A stretch of DNA of 64,000 nucleotides from Streptomyces spiramyceticus (GCF_028807635.1 NZ_JARBAX010000001.1:2059001-2123000), one strand, 5' to 3'. Positions 1 to 9,683 are shown, counted from the stretch's first letter. The notes: a model not told the origin generated them from the sequence alone. Translations and numbers: made by a program.

Positions 1-1107
1 GGTGACGAACCGGAAGGTCGCGCTGACCCGGCCGATGAGATGGCCGGGGACGGTCGCCTGGCGCAGCGTAATGGAGTGGATGTTGAAGACGGCGATACCG
101 AAGCCGTTCAGCACATAGCCGGCGACGAGTACGGCGATCCCGGTGGCGCCCGGCCCCGGCGCGAGCGGCAGCAGCAGGGTCGCCGCCGAGGCCACCGCCA
201 TCCCGGACACCATCGCCCGCCCGACTCCGAGCCTCGCCCCGAGGCGGCCGGCGGCAAGTGAACCGCCCAGAGCGCCGATGCTGCCCGCCGCGACGACCCC
301 GCCGAGGCCTGCCGGGCCCAGGCCCAGGACCCGGATCCCGTACAGCGGGAAGACGACGAGCACCACGTCCCACAGCAGGTTGTACCAGGAGGCATGGAAC
401 ATGATCACGCGCAGCAGTCTGCTGCGCAGTGTCACCCGCAGCCCCTCCGCCACGTCTTTGCGGACCGAGGTGCGCCCCGCCCTGACCGGACGTACCTCCG
501 GAGTACGGATCCGCAGCAGCGCCGCGGCCGCGACCAGATACCCGAGACAGTCGACCAGGATCGCGACGGGCGCGGTGAGCCACTGGATCAACGCCCCGCC
601 GAGCCCCTGCCCGGCGGTCTCGGCCACCGAACGGCTGGCCTGGAGCTTGCTGTTGCCCTCGACCAGCTGTTCCTTGGGGACGAGGGCGGGCAGGTACGCC
701 TGGTACGCGACGTCGAACTGCGCGGTGAGCACGCCCGTGAGGAAGGCGATGACGCACAGCGCGCCGATGCTGAGCCCCTGGGTCCAGGCGAGCAGCGGTA
801 CGAGTGTCAGTACGGCGGCCCGGCCCAGATTGGCGCCGATGAGCAGCGGCCTGCGGCGGGCCCGGTCCGCGATCACCCCGGCCAGCAGGGTGACGCAGAG
901 CACCGGCAGATACTGCGCGGCGTTGAGGAGTCCGAGCTGCGCCGGGGAGGCGTCGAGCAGCACGATCGCGGTGAGCGGCAGGGCGAGTTCGGTGACCCGG
1001 GAGCCGAGCAGGGAGACGGTCTGGCCGCCCCACAGCCTGCGGAAGTCCCGGTTGCGCCACAGGCCGGGGACTTCCTCGGCCTTGGTCAGCAGGTCAGACG
1101 AGGACAT
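1..1107 (-). CDS. MFS efflux transporter (partial, runs off left edge)
   Basis: The reverse strand encodes at least 369 residues, starting MSSSDLLTKAEEVPGLWRN and continuing with repeated hydrophobic membrane helices and a basic loop (DRARRRP) between the first helices, as in the MFS_3 or EntS-like exporters. The 3' end lies beyond position 1. The ATG at 1107 overlaps the last 14 bases of the ATP-grasp gene upstream of it, so translation is probably coupled. As the last visible gene of the ligase operon it plausibly exports the product of that operon or gives self-resistance; the substrate cannot be read from sequence. Confidence 0.85.
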   Translation of the reverse strand, partial: MSSSDLLTKAEEVPGLWRNRDFRRLWGGQTVSLLGSRVTELALPLTAIVLLDASPAQLGLLNAAQYLPVLCVTLLAGVIADRARRRPLLIGANLGRAAVLTLVPLLAWTQGLSIGALCVIAFLTGVLTAQFDVAYQAYLPALVPKEQLVEGNSKLQASRSVAETAGQGLGGALIQWLTAPVAILVDCLGYLVAAAALLRIRTPEVRPVRAGRTSVRKDVAEGLRVTLRSRLLRVIMFHASWYNLLWDVVLVVFPLYGIRVLGLGPAGLGGVVAAGSIGALGGSLAAGRLGARLGVGRAMVSGMAVASAATLLLPLAPGPGATGIAVLVAGYVLNGFGIAVFNIHSITLRQATVPGHLIGRVSATFRFVT

Positions 1108-2335
1108 CGTGGTCCTCCCTGAGCGGACTCCACTCGATGCGGTACGCGGCGAGGGTCTGCCGGATCGCGGTCTCGACCAGCTCCGCACCGGTCGCGCTGA
1201 AGCGGAAGGTTCCCGCAGTGTGGACGGCACCGCCGTGGCCCTGGAGGACCGTGCCGCGCGGCGGCAGCGTCTCGGCGTACATCGCCGGAATCCGTGCCAC
1301 CAGCGACTCCACGCTGTCGACGACACAGGGCCGTACCGGCGGCTCGGGCATCATCAGATAGCCGGCGACAGGGCCGTTCAGGTCCATCGGCTCGATCTTC
1401 GGTACGTCGCCGAGCTGGACCTGTGCGGATGCGGCGACCAGGTCGACTCCGTACACCTCTTCCCAGACGAAACGGACCTGGCCGCCGCCCGCACGGGCGC
1501 CGATCTCCAGGAAGACAATGTCGTCGTCGGCGGGGTCCGCCGTGCGGAACACCTCCAGGTGGAAGACGTCGTCGGTGATCCCGAGTGCCTCGCAGACCCG
1601 TTCGGCGAAGACCGTGACGCGGCGCTCGAAGTCCGGGTCGTCATTGGCGACGGAGCTGAAGGCGGTGCCGGTGGCGAAGTCCAGGCAGTTGCCGCCGCAC
1701 CGCCAGCTGCGTACGACGAGCAGCTTTCCGCGGGCCATCACCCCGTCGACCTGGTACAGCGTCCCGTCGATGAACTCCTCGCACTGCGCCTCGCTCAGGT
1801 CGGCCCCGTTCAGCAGCGCCTCCAGCTGCCCGGCGCCGCGCACCACATGCACGCCCTGGCTGTCGGCGCCGGCCCGCGGCTTCAGTACGAACGGGAAGCC
1901 CGACCCGGCGGCGAAGGCCCGGACGTCCGTTGCGGTGGGAGTGGCCCGGAAGCCGGGCACCCGCAGACCGGCATCGGCGACCTTGCCCTTCATCACCACC
2001 TTGTCGCGGACTGCGGCGACCTCCTCGGGGCCACGGCCGGGGACCGAGAAGCGGCGGCGCAGCTCACCGGCGAGCTCCAGGTCGAACTCGGAGAGCGCCA
2101 GGATGTGGGTGAACCGGCCGTGGTGGTCGATGAGTTCGGCGGTGACGCGGACGGCGTCCTCGGTGTCGGAGAGGTCGGGCAGGACCCGGATCTCCTCGGC
2201 GAGCGCCGCGTCCAGCGGACCGCTGCCGCTTTCGGTGGTCAGGTACGAGACCCGGTCGGCGGTGTGGTCGACGTAGCGGTGGTACTCGGCGAAGGCGTTG
2301 GTCCAGCGGTTGATGACAAGGACGTGGCGGTTCAC
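1094..2335 (-). CDS. ATP-grasp domain ligase, 413 aa
   Basis: This is an ATP-grasp enzyme of the carboxylate-amine ligase type, which forms an acyl-phosphate and then an amide. Visible signatures are the nucleotide-binding lysine in LKPRAGADSQGV (about residues 151-162), the EEFIDG strand near 186-191 and the metal/ATP segment FLEIGARAGGG near 275-285. The N-terminal 100 residues form the usual Rossmann-like pre-ATP-grasp domain. It lies 26 bp after a second, only distantly similar ATP-grasp gene and overlaps the exporter gene, so all three look co-transcribed. Such ligases commonly make dipeptides or amides in antibiotic clusters. The substrates are unknown. Confidence 0.85.
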   Translation of the reverse strand: MNRHVLVINRWTNAFAEYHRYVDHTADRVSYLTTESGSGPLDAALAEEIRVLPDLSDTEDAVRVTAELIDHHGRFTHILALSEFDLELAGELRRRFSVPGRGPEEVAAVRDKVVMKGKVADAGLRVPGFRATPTATDVRAFAAGSGFPFVLKPRAGADSQGVHVVRGAGQLEALLNGADLSEAQCEEFIDGTLYQVDGVMARGKLLVVRSWRCGGNCLDFATGTAFSSVANDDPDFERRVTVFAERVCEALGITDDVFHLEVFRTADPADDDIVFLEIGARAGGGQVRFVWEEVYGVDLVAASAQVQLGDVPKIEPMDLNGPVAGYLMMPEPPVRPCVVDSVESLVARIPAMYAETLPPRGTVLQGHGGAVHTAGTFRFSATGAELVETAIRQTLAAYRIEWSPLREDHDVLV

Positions 2336-2361
2336 GGTGGCTCCTGGTGGTCCGGTTCGGG

Positions 2362-3585
2362 TCAGCTGAAGGTCACGGAGGTGTCGGCGAGCCGCAGCAG
2401 CCCCGCCGTCTCGTCGTACGAATCACCGGCGGCGAGCACGTAGCCGAGCCGTCCCGCCGAGCTGCCCGGGTCCGGCAGCTCGGTGCCGGGCGGCAGCAGT
2501 ACGCCGATCTCCCTGACCCGCGGATCGGACTCCAGCAGCGGGTCGACGCGGAAGTCCTGATAGCCGCGCAGTCCCGGCCGCAGGAAGTAGCGGATTCCGG
2601 CGCGGCCGCCGCCGGGGGCGGGCCGCGGCTGCGGGTTGGGCTGCCCGAGGTGGGCGCGGAGCATGATCTCGTACAGATCCACTCCCTTGGCCAGCCGCAG
2701 CAGATCGGGGATGCGGTCGCCGGGCAGCCGGGCGGCGATCTCCATCAGCAGCGGGCCGCGTTCGGTCATCCTCAACTCGGCGTGGAACGGCCCGAGTCCG
2801 AGCCCGAGTACCCGGGCGACACCGGTGATGTACTCCTCGATCTCGCGGGCCGGGGACGGCGGCAGCTGCGCGGGGACGATGTGGCCGACCTCGACGAAGT
2901 GCGGTTCCAGCCCCAGGACTTTCTCGGTGATCGCGAGGACGTGGATCCGGTCGCCCTCGGCGTACCCCTCGACGCTGTACTCGGGCCCCTGGACGTACTC
3001 CTCGACGACGGCCAGGCGCAGCCCGCCCGGTCCGGACCGGGCGGCGGGGCGCAGGGCGTGGCGGAAGGCTGCCAGCGCTTCGGCGGCCGTCGACACCTTC
3101 CGTACGCCGAGGCTGCCCGACTGGTCGACGGGCTTGACGACGCAGTGCGGGCCCAGTTCGGCGTACGCGGCGGCGAGCGCCCGTTCGCTGGAGGCGGCGC
3201 GGAAGGCGGGCTGGTCCAGGCCGGCGGTGGCGACCGCCCGGCGCATCAGATGCTTGTACCGCAGGCCGTCGACGGACCGCGGATCGATGCCGGGCAGCCC
3301 GAGGGCAGCGGCGGCCCGGGCGGCGATCGGCACGTAGTGCTCGAAGCCGGGGAGTATGGCGTTCAGCGGCTGTTCCTGGTGGAGCGCGCCCAGCAGTGTG
3401 GTGACGGCGGCCGGGTCGTCGGTGTCGGTCCGCACAACCCGGTGGGCGTGGGCGAGTTGGCGCTCCGGGATGGCCCGCGCCCCTGATCCGCCGGTCAGTA
3501 CGAGGACGGTGTGGCCCAGTTCGCGGGCCCGCACGATCAGCTCCGCACCGGACGAACGCGGTTCGATGATTGCTACGACGCTCAT
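2362..3585 (-). CDS. ATP-grasp domain ligase, 407 aa
   Basis: A second ATP-grasp ligase. It shows KPVDQSGSLGV (about residues 151-161, ATP-binding lysine and flexible loop), EEYVQGPEYSVE (195-206), FHAELR (267-272) and LMEIAARLPGD (280-290), in the order expected for the BacD/carnosine-synthase-like group. Its ATG overlaps the TGA of the oxidoreductase gene upstream by 4 bases (ATGA), giving tight coupling. Having two ATP-grasp enzymes side by side suggests two successive amide bonds or two different acceptor amines in one pathway. That is inference; the product is not identifiable. Confidence 0.85.
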   Translation of the reverse strand: MSVVAIIEPRSSGAELIVRARELGHTVLVLTGGSGARAIPERQLAHAHRVVRTDTDDPAAVTTLLGALHQEQPLNAILPGFEHYVPIAARAAAALGLPGIDPRSVDGLRYKHLMRRAVATAGLDQPAFRAASSERALAAAYAELGPHCVVKPVDQSGSLGVRKVSTAAEALAAFRHALRPAARSGPGGLRLAVVEEYVQGPEYSVEGYAEGDRIHVLAITEKVLGLEPHFVEVGHIVPAQLPPSPAREIEEYITGVARVLGLGLGPFHAELRMTERGPLLMEIAARLPGDRIPDLLRLAKGVDLYEIMLRAHLGQPNPQPRPAPGGGRAGIRYFLRPGLRGYQDFRVDPLLESDPRVREIGVLLPPGTELPDPGSSAGRLGYVLAAGDSYDETAGLLRLADTSVTFS

Positions 3586-4649
3586 GCCGCCTCCGTGGCG
3601 AGCGCGGGCACGAGCGGGGGGACGAGCGCGGGCGAGATCCCCGCGGCAGCCGCGGCGCGGGCCGCCTCCAGGAGTTCCATCGACTCCAGGTGCAGGGCGA
3701 GATCGCCCTGAGGGGCGGGCCCCGCGCCGTCGAAGTGGGCGTACGCCTGCTCGATGAACCGGGTGAGCGGGGCGTCGGCGACCACCGTGTGCGTGCTCCG
3801 CCCGGCGATCCTGACCTGGCCGAAGTCGTCGTCGCCGCTGACCGGGTAGTCGGCGACGAGCGTTCCCTCGGTGCCGCTGATGTGCAGGCGTCTGCGACGG
3901 ACGGGCGATGCGAGGTCGGTGAGGAGGGTGGTGACCGCGCCCGAGCTGTGGCGCATCCGCACTTCGGCGCCGCCCATCCGGGGCAGCCGCCCGACGGGCA
4001 GCGGCATGTCCCAGCCGCGCGACCCGGTCAACTCCGCGACAGGGCCCGCGAGATGGAGGGCGAGCAGAAGCTGGTGCGGCAGCTCCACCTCGAAGGCACT
4101 GCCGTGGCCGCGGGTGTCCACGGAGCGGCGGAAACGCGGCTTGCTCTGTTCCATGTGGAAGCTGACCGGCTCACCGATCGCACCCGAGGCCACCAGCTCC
4201 TCCGCGACCTCGGTGACCCGGCTGGCCAGCCAGACGCTCATCGGCAGCACCGAACTGCCGGTCACATCGGCCACGTCGGCGATGTGCCTGGCCTCGGCGG
4301 CCGAAGGAGCGAGCGGCTTCTCCAGGATGAAACGACGCGCCCCGGCAGACACGAGCCGCTCCATGCAGTCGAGGTGTACGTCCGGCGGCACCGCGACGTG
4401 GAAGACCGCGGCGGACACCTCCTGCCCCTCGGCCCGCAGCACTGCGACGGCGTCCTCCACCGTGGCCGCCCAGCGCCCGCCGGGGACGTCGGCCGGCCGC
4501 GGGTCGACAGCCAGAACCGGCCGCTGCGGGCGGACCGCGTCCCGCAGGGCGCGGTGATGCAGTCCGCTGCCCGCTCTCCCGTATCCGACGATCACCGAAT
4601 ACGATTCACCTGCGCTTTCCGAATTCTTCATGGCACGAGCGTCACCCAT
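3582..4649 (-). CDS. Gfo/Idh/MocA-family NAD(P)-dependent oxidoreductase
   Basis: An N-terminal Rossmann fold is seen in VIVGYGRAGSG and the family lysine in FILEKPLAPS; the C-terminal half is the alpha/beta dimer and substrate domain of Gfo/Idh/MocA proteins. The start is uncertain: an ATG at 4676 is in frame, but the ATG at 4649 follows GGAGAG at a normal distance, and ATG 4631 (MKNSESAG) is also possible. It heads the leftward operon with two ligases and an exporter and is divergent from the DHA2 exporter at 4850. A role in making or reducing a building block for the ligases is inference. Confidence 0.8.
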   Translation of the reverse strand: MGDARAMKNSESAGESYSVIVGYGRAGSGLHHRALRDAVRPQRPVLAVDPRPADVPGGRWAATVEDAVAVLRAEGQEVSAAVFHVAVPPDVHLDCMERLVSAGARRFILEKPLAPSAAEARHIADVADVTGSSVLPMSVWLASRVTEVAEELVASGAIGEPVSFHMEQSKPRFRRSVDTRGHGSAFEVELPHQLLLALHLAGPVAELTGSRGWDMPLPVGRLPRMGGAEVRMRHSSGAVTTLLTDLASPVRRRRLHISGTEGTLVADYPVSGDDDFGQVRIAGRSTHTVVADAPLTRFIEQAYAHFDGAGPAPQGDLALHLESMELLEAARAAAAAGISPALVPPLVPALATEAA

Positions 4650-4753
4650 GGCCGTACAACTCTCCAGACCATTCACCGGATCCTGCGGCAGTCCACTTTC
4701 CCGCAGCCATTTGTAGGCAATCCACTGGCCTGAAGAGCCATTCCGTACCTCTA

Positions 4754-4772
4754 AAGTGACACTCCTTCACTT
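4754..4772. promoter_or_regulatory. Inverted repeat in the divergent intergenic region
   Basis: AAGTGA and TCACTT are separated by 7 bases between the divergent operons starting at 4649 and 4850. The position is right for an operator shared by the two halves of the cluster. No regulator gene is visible in this part of the window. Confidence 0.35.
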
Positions 4773-4849
4773 GCCCTCGGGATTGAAATTCTCGCTACCG
4801 TTGAGCGGTGCACTGCAATTAATTCAATCCCCTTTGGAGGCGGAACGGA

Positions 4850-6313
4850 ATGTCGCAACGCGTAAGCCCGTTGTGGGCGGTCGTGGTGACTGCGGTCCCG
4901 ATGTTCATGGTGTCGCTGGACAACCTGGTGGTGACCAATGCCCTGACCGACATCAGCGAGACCTTCGACGTCGGCCAGGCGGATCTGCAGTGGGTGGTCA
5001 ACGGCTACGTGCTGGCCTTCGCCGGTCTGCTGCTGGCGGCCTCCGCGCTCGGCGACCGCTTCGGCCGGCGCCGGGTCTTCGCCTGGGGCGTCGCCCTGTT
5101 CACCGTGGCCTCGGTGGCCTGCGCGCTCGCCGACTCGGCCGCTCTGCTCGTCGCCGCCCGCATCGTCCAGGGCGCGGGCGCCGCCGCCATCCTGCCGCTC
5201 TCCCTGACTCTGTCGGCGGCCGCCGTACCCGAGGAGCGGCGCTCCATGGCCATCGGCATCTGGGGCGGCGTCAACGGCCTCGGCATCGCGGTGGGACCGC
5301 TGGTCGGCGGGGCGGTCACCCAGGGCATGGACTGGCACTGGATCTTCTGGCTCAATCTGCCGATCGGCGTGCTGGCGCTGCCCGCGCTGCTGTGGGCGGT
5401 GAAGGAGAGCCGCGGCCAGGACAGCAAGGTGGATGTGGTCGGCGCCGTGCTGGTGTCGGCGTCCGTGGTCGCTGCCGTCTGGGCCATTGTGCAGGCGGCG
5501 GAAGGCGGTTGGGGACAGACGTCCGTACTGGGATCCCTCGCCTTCACCGTGGTGACCATGATTGCCTTCGTGGCCCGGGAACAGCGCACGGATTCCCCGC
5601 TCGTGCCACTGCGGTTCTTCCGTAACCCTGCCTTCGCCCTTTCGAATCTGATTTCGCTGACGATGTACTTCGGCGTATTCGGCTCGATCTACTACCTGGT
5701 GCAGTTCATCCAGGGCCCGATGGGATACACACCCGTCGAGGCCGGGCTCGCCACCCTTCCGTGGACCTTCGCCCCCATGGTCGTCGTGCCGCTGGCCAGC
5801 GCCTTCGTCGACCGGATCGGCGGCGGGCGGCTGATGGCCGCGGGTTCGCTGCTGCAGGGCGCGGCGCTGGGCTGGATCGCCTTTGTCGCGGAGCCCGGGA
5901 TGTCGTACGGCCCGCTCGCCCCGGCCATGGTCGCCGCCGGCATCGGCATGGGCCTGGTCTTCGCCTCCAATCCGGTGGTCGTCCTGGCATCGGTCGCCGA
6001 GCACGAGCAGGGCAAGGCGTCCGGAATCAACAACACGGTGCGGGAGTTCAGCGGCGCGCTCGGTGTTGCCGTACTGACCACGGTCTTCCTCTTCGCGGCG
6101 GGCGACGGCGTCGGCACGGGCGGCGCCGCGTCCGCGCAGGCGTTCGTGGACGGGATGCGACCGGCGATCTGGACCGGTGTGGCGGTGGTCCTCGTAGGAG
6201 CGGTGGGCGCGCTGTTCATCAAGCACCCGCAGCGGCCGGCGCCGACCGCGGACCCGGCCCCCGCACAGACCCCGGCCGGCGCCGAGCCGGTGGCGGTGTC
6301 CGCCGCCAACTGA
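4850..6313 (+). CDS. DHA2-family MFS drug exporter, 487 aa
   Basis: The protein has the length and 14-helix hydrophobic pattern of EmrB/QacA exporters. The motif A-like loop ALGDRFGRRRVFAWG follows the second helix, and a motif C-like stretch (GGVNGLGIAVGPLVGG) is present. A good ribosome site (TTTGGAGGCGGAACGGA) precedes the ATG. It is divergent from the ATP-grasp operon and is followed by a hydrolase and a flavin monooxygenase on the same strand. This makes two exporters in about 6 kb, which fits export of, or resistance to, a toxic metabolite. Confidence 0.9.
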   Translation: MSQRVSPLWAVVVTAVPMFMVSLDNLVVTNALTDISETFDVGQADLQWVVNGYVLAFAGLLLAASALGDRFGRRRVFAWGVALFTVASVACALADSAALLVAARIVQGAGAAAILPLSLTLSAAAVPEERRSMAIGIWGGVNGLGIAVGPLVGGAVTQGMDWHWIFWLNLPIGVLALPALLWAVKESRGQDSKVDVVGAVLVSASVVAAVWAIVQAAEGGWGQTSVLGSLAFTVVTMIAFVAREQRTDSPLVPLRFFRNPAFALSNLISLTMYFGVFGSIYYLVQFIQGPMGYTPVEAGLATLPWTFAPMVVVPLASAFVDRIGGGRLMAAGSLLQGAALGWIAFVAEPGMSYGPLAPAMVAAGIGMGLVFASNPVVVLASVAEHEQGKASGINNTVREFSGALGVAVLTTVFLFAAGDGVGTGGAASAQAFVDGMRPAIWTGVAVVLVGAVGALFIKHPQRPAPTADPAPAQTPAGAEPVAVSAAN

Positions 6314-6385
6314 CCGCACGGGCCCCGCCCACAGCCCCGTCCACCGGAAGGCCCACCAGCCCCGTCCCCGGAAGGAACCCCGTTC

Positions 6386-7672
6386 ATGACCACCGAGAAC
6401 ACCAGCCGCCCCGCGCGGGAGTCGTACGGCCCCGTCCCCGGCGGCCGCCCCGGCGACACCCACCGCCCGCATGTCCTGCGGGTCGGCCCCGACGACGCCT
6501 CCACCGTGCTCGTCCTGCTGGGCGGGCGGGAGGGCTCCGCCGGGGTGTTCCGCCCGGCCGCCCGTCACCTCGCCGCCCGGATACCCGGCCTCCAGGTGTG
6601 GGCCGTCGACCGGCGCGAGCAGACGCTCTCCGACCTGAGCGGATTCACCCTCACGCCGGAGGCCGCCCGCGCGTACTACCTGGGCGGCACCTACCAGCAG
6701 CAGAGCGCCGAGACCGCCCCCGAAGCCGGCGAGTGGGGCCTGGCCGTACTCCTCGACGACGTCCGTGACACCGTGCGCGCCGCGTCCGACGGCGGCCGCC
6801 GCAAGGTGGTGCTCGGCGGGCACTCGCTGGGCGCCGCCGAGGCCCTCCTCTACGCTGCCTGGGACTTCGACGGCCACCCCGGCCACCAGGACATCGACGG
6901 CCTCGTCGCCATCGACGGCGGCGTCCACCACGCCTTCACCGGCGCCGGATTCTCCTTCGAGCTGTCCCTGGAGAACGCCAAGGGCTGGCTCCAGCAGACG
7001 AAGTCCGGCGCCTACTTCGAGAACGCGTCCAGTACGGGCGCGGGATTCGGTGAGCTGCCGGAGCTCGCCGCGCTGTGGTTCCAGCTCGCCGCGGTGCACG
7101 CGGTGGAGGAGCCCGACGCCCTCTCGCCCCTGGCTGCCGTCGCCCCCGAGCCGTACCGCAGCGGCGAACCGCTCACCAACCGCGGCTTCTTCGGCCACCT
7201 CGTCGACGCGTCGATGCACCACCCCGGCTTCAAAATCAACTCCGGCCGCCCGGACGGCAGCGGCGGCTGGACCGACGACGGGCCGACCCCGCTGGACCGG
7301 GCCGCGCGCGCCTTCGCCGCCACCCAGCCGGGCAGCTGGGTCTGGTACACCCTGAACCGCCTGATGATCGACCTCGTCGGGGCCGTCGACTTCACCAGCG
7401 ACGGCGACCTCGCACAGCTCCTGGGCCTGCGGGTGCAGCACGGCCAGGAGATCCAGCTCCCCTTCTACGCCGTCCAGTCGGGCTTCTCCAACGGTACGGT
7501 CGGCCAGGCCGCGGCCAAGGTCGCCGCCGAGTCCCGGATCGGCGAGTTCGAGCTGCACACCGACACGGCAATCTCCCACCAGGACCTGCTGCTCGCCGAG
7601 CCGGACAGCAACATCCTGCTGCGTACGCTCCCGTCCTTCCTGCGCCGCATCGCCTCCGGGGAGCCCCGATGA
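6386..7672 (+). CDS. Alpha/beta-hydrolase-fold protein, 428 aa
   Basis: The nucleophile elbow GHSLG is at residues 145-149 (Ser147), preceded by a predicted strand (VLVLLGG) and an acidic loop near 75. No signal peptide is seen, so it should be cytoplasmic. It is longer than a minimal hydrolase and carries a large cap insertion between about 190 and 330. The stop overlaps the ATG of the flavin monooxygenase gene by 4 bases. It may hydrolyse an ester or thioester intermediate, but the substrate is unknown. Confidence 0.75.
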   Translation: MTTENTSRPARESYGPVPGGRPGDTHRPHVLRVGPDDASTVLVLLGGREGSAGVFRPAARHLAARIPGLQVWAVDRREQTLSDLSGFTLTPEAARAYYLGGTYQQQSAETAPEAGEWGLAVLLDDVRDTVRAASDGGRRKVVLGGHSLGAAEALLYAAWDFDGHPGHQDIDGLVAIDGGVHHAFTGAGFSFELSLENAKGWLQQTKSGAYFENASSTGAGFGELPELAALWFQLAAVHAVEEPDALSPLAAVAPEPYRSGEPLTNRGFFGHLVDASMHHPGFKINSGRPDGSGGWTDDGPTPLDRAARAFAATQPGSWVWYTLNRLMIDLVGAVDFTSDGDLAQLLGLRVQHGQEIQLPFYAVQSGFSNGTVGQAAAKVAAESRIGEFELHTDTAISHQDLLLAEPDSNILLRTLPSFLRRIASGEPR

Positions 7673-9186
7673 GCGCCCTGATCGTCGGAGCGGGCCCGGT
7701 CGGCCTGACGGCCGGTATCGAGCTCCTGCGCAGAGACGTACCGGCGCGGATCGTCGACCGCGTGGACCACCCGCACCCCCACTCGAAGTCCATCGTGCTG
7801 TGGCCGCGGGCCATAGAGGCGTTCGCCCGCTTCGGCGCGGCCGACGAGATCCTCGACCGCGGCCTCAGGCTGACCGCCCAGAACTACTACTCGGGCGGCC
7901 GCCGCAAACTCCGCCTGGGCTTCGGCCGGGTACGCGGTACGAGCTACCCGTACGCCGTCTCGCTCCCCCAGCAGGACACCGAGGACGTACTGCGCGGAGC
8001 GCTCCGGCGCTTCGGCGGCAAGATCGAGTTCGGTGTGCGGCTGACCGCCCTGAGCCAGGACGCGGACGGCGTACGCGCGGAACTGGCCACGAGCGACACC
8101 ACTTCCACCTTCGGCGCCCCGTGGCTCATCGGCGCGGACGGCTCACGTTCCACCGTGCGCGAGCAGCTCGGCGTCCCCTTCGACGGCGCCACCTACCCCC
8201 AGCAGTTCCTGCTGGCCGACGGCGAGTGCGACACCCCGCTCGCGCACGACGAGGCGCACTACTTCATGACCCCCAAGGGGGTGCTCGTCGTCGTCGGCCT
8301 GCCCGGCGGCCTCTACCGGGTCTTCGTCAGCGTCGCACCCGGCGTGGACACCACCGACGCCCGCGAGGTGATCCAGGCGGCCGCGACAGAACGCTCGCCC
8401 GTGCCTGTGCGACTGGTGGGCGAGCAGCGCACCGGCCTGTTCCAGGTGCAGCGGCGGATGGCGGGCCGGTTCCGCGAGGGCAGGGTGCTGCTGGCCGGCG
8501 ACGCCGCGCACATCCACAGCCCGGCCGGTGCGCAGGGCCTCAACACCGGTATCGAGGACGCCTCGGCCCTGGCGTGGCGGCTCGCCCGCACCGGAGAGGG
8601 CCCGGCCGCCGCCGCTCTCGACGTCTGGGAGCGCGAGCGTATGCACATCGCCGAGCGCGTCGTCACCGACACCGACCGGCAGACCAGGATGTGGATGCTG
8701 TCCGGCTGGCGCCGTACGGCCCGTGACCTGGCCCTCGCCGCCGGACAGCGCACGGGCTTCACGGACCGGGTCGTCGCTCCGCGTCAGGCCCAGCTGGACC
8801 TGACGCTGCCCGGCCGCGCGGAACGCCTGGGCAAGCTGGCCGCGGGCGCCCGCGTGCCCGATCACCCGCTGGGCAGCGGCGGCACCCTCCACGACGAACT
8901 CCGTTTCGGCGAGCCGGTGCTGCTGGTCCTCACCGCCGCGTCCGCCCACCCGTCGGCCCCGGAGCGCGCCCGCCGTTTCCTCGCCACGGCCCGGGTCCCG
9001 GACGGCGTACGGACGGCGGTGATCGGCCAGGCCGAGGACCCGGACGGCCGCCTCCACAAGGAATTCGGCATCCGCGAGCCGAGTACCGTACTCGTCCGCC
9101 CGGACGGCGTGATCGACTTCCTCGCGCCGCTGTCCGAGGAGCCCCGGATCACGGCGGCGCTGCGCAGCTGGTCGACGGGGGCCTGA
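7669..9186 (+). CDS. FAD-dependent aromatic-ring monooxygenase, 505 aa
   Basis: A class A flavoprotein hydroxylase. The dinucleotide-binding GAGPVG motif is at residues 7-12, a GADGSRSTVR motif is in the middle, and the second FAD motif LLAGDAAHIHSPAGAQGLN lies near residues 275-293. A C-terminal thioredoxin-like tail, as in the PheA/TfdB and rifampicin-monooxygenase group, fits the length. The ATG at 7669 overlaps the previous stop (ATGA); the frame stays open much further upstream but that is inside the hydrolase gene. It probably hydroxylates a small aromatic or polyketide-like intermediate. Confidence 0.9.
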   Translation: MSALIVGAGPVGLTAGIELLRRDVPARIVDRVDHPHPHSKSIVLWPRAIEAFARFGAADEILDRGLRLTAQNYYSGGRRKLRLGFGRVRGTSYPYAVSLPQQDTEDVLRGALRRFGGKIEFGVRLTALSQDADGVRAELATSDTTSTFGAPWLIGADGSRSTVREQLGVPFDGATYPQQFLLADGECDTPLAHDEAHYFMTPKGVLVVVGLPGGLYRVFVSVAPGVDTTDAREVIQAAATERSPVPVRLVGEQRTGLFQVQRRMAGRFREGRVLLAGDAAHIHSPAGAQGLNTGIEDASALAWRLARTGEGPAAAALDVWERERMHIAERVVTDTDRQTRMWMLSGWRRTARDLALAAGQRTGFTDRVVAPRQAQLDLTLPGRAERLGKLAAGARVPDHPLGSGGTLHDELRFGEPVLLVLTAASAHPSAPERARRFLATARVPDGVRTAVIGQAEDPDGRLHKEFGIREPSTVLVRPDGVIDFLAPLSEEPRITAALRSWSTGA

Positions 9187-9215
9187 TCCGTAAAGCCCGC
9201 AGGGCCGCACGAGGC

Positions 9216-9254
9216 GGCGGGTGTCCCGGACAGCTGTCTGTCCGGGCACCCGCC
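9216..9254. terminator. Bidirectional terminator hairpin
   Basis: A long stem (GGCGGGTGTCCCGGACAG with CTGTCCGGGCACCCGCC, loop CTGT, one bulge) sits between the convergent monooxygenase and MbtH genes. Confidence 0.8.
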
Positions 9255-9278
9255 GTTTGGGCACATCCCGACATCACG

Positions 9279-9503
9279 TCAGGCGGCGTCGGCCTCGGCC
9301 TCCATGGCCTTGATGAGGCTCGCGGGCCGCATGTCGGTCCAGTTCTTCTCGACATAGTCGAGGCACGCCTGGCGGCTGTCCTCGCCGAAGACGACCGTCC
9401 AGCCCGCCGGCACCTCCGCGAATACGGGCCACAGCGAATGCTGGTTCTCGCTGTTGACCAGTACGTAGAAGGTGCCGTTCTCGTCGTCGAACGGATTGTC
9501 CAT
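9279..9503 (-). CDS. MbtH-like protein, 74 aa
   Basis: This is a small NRPS adenylation-domain partner. The family signature is clear: [10 protein letters not shown] at the start, [10 protein letters not shown], then PAGWTVVFG and [10 protein letters not shown]. MbtH proteins bind and activate adenylation domains and have no known free-standing role. No NRPS is in this window, so the partner is either to the left of position 1 or elsewhere in the genome. It is convergent with the monooxygenase gene and is transcribed alone. Confidence 0.95.
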   Translation of the reverse strand: MDNPFDDENGTFYVLVNSENQHSLWPVFAEVPAGWTVVFGEDSRQACLDYVEKNWTDMRPASLIKAMEAEADAA

Positions 9504-9683
9504 GAGTTTCCCCTTCGCTCATGTGCGGGTCCGGAACCCTTCTCCGGGCCCCTGGGGATGCTCTCCCGGCCGCTTCGGCCCGTACAGCCCTTTTACCGAG
9601 GACTGAATGACCTGGGCGGGCTGTGGCCGGTGAATTGCCGCTGCAGCTATCTTGCGAACCAGTCGACGGAGAGAGAGCCGGCC

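Noticed and set aside
4751..7579. A leftward open frame of about 942 codons across the DHA2 exporter and hydrolase genes
   Set aside because: Low-complexity composition and no motif, while the forward strand gives two clear proteins with ribosome sites.
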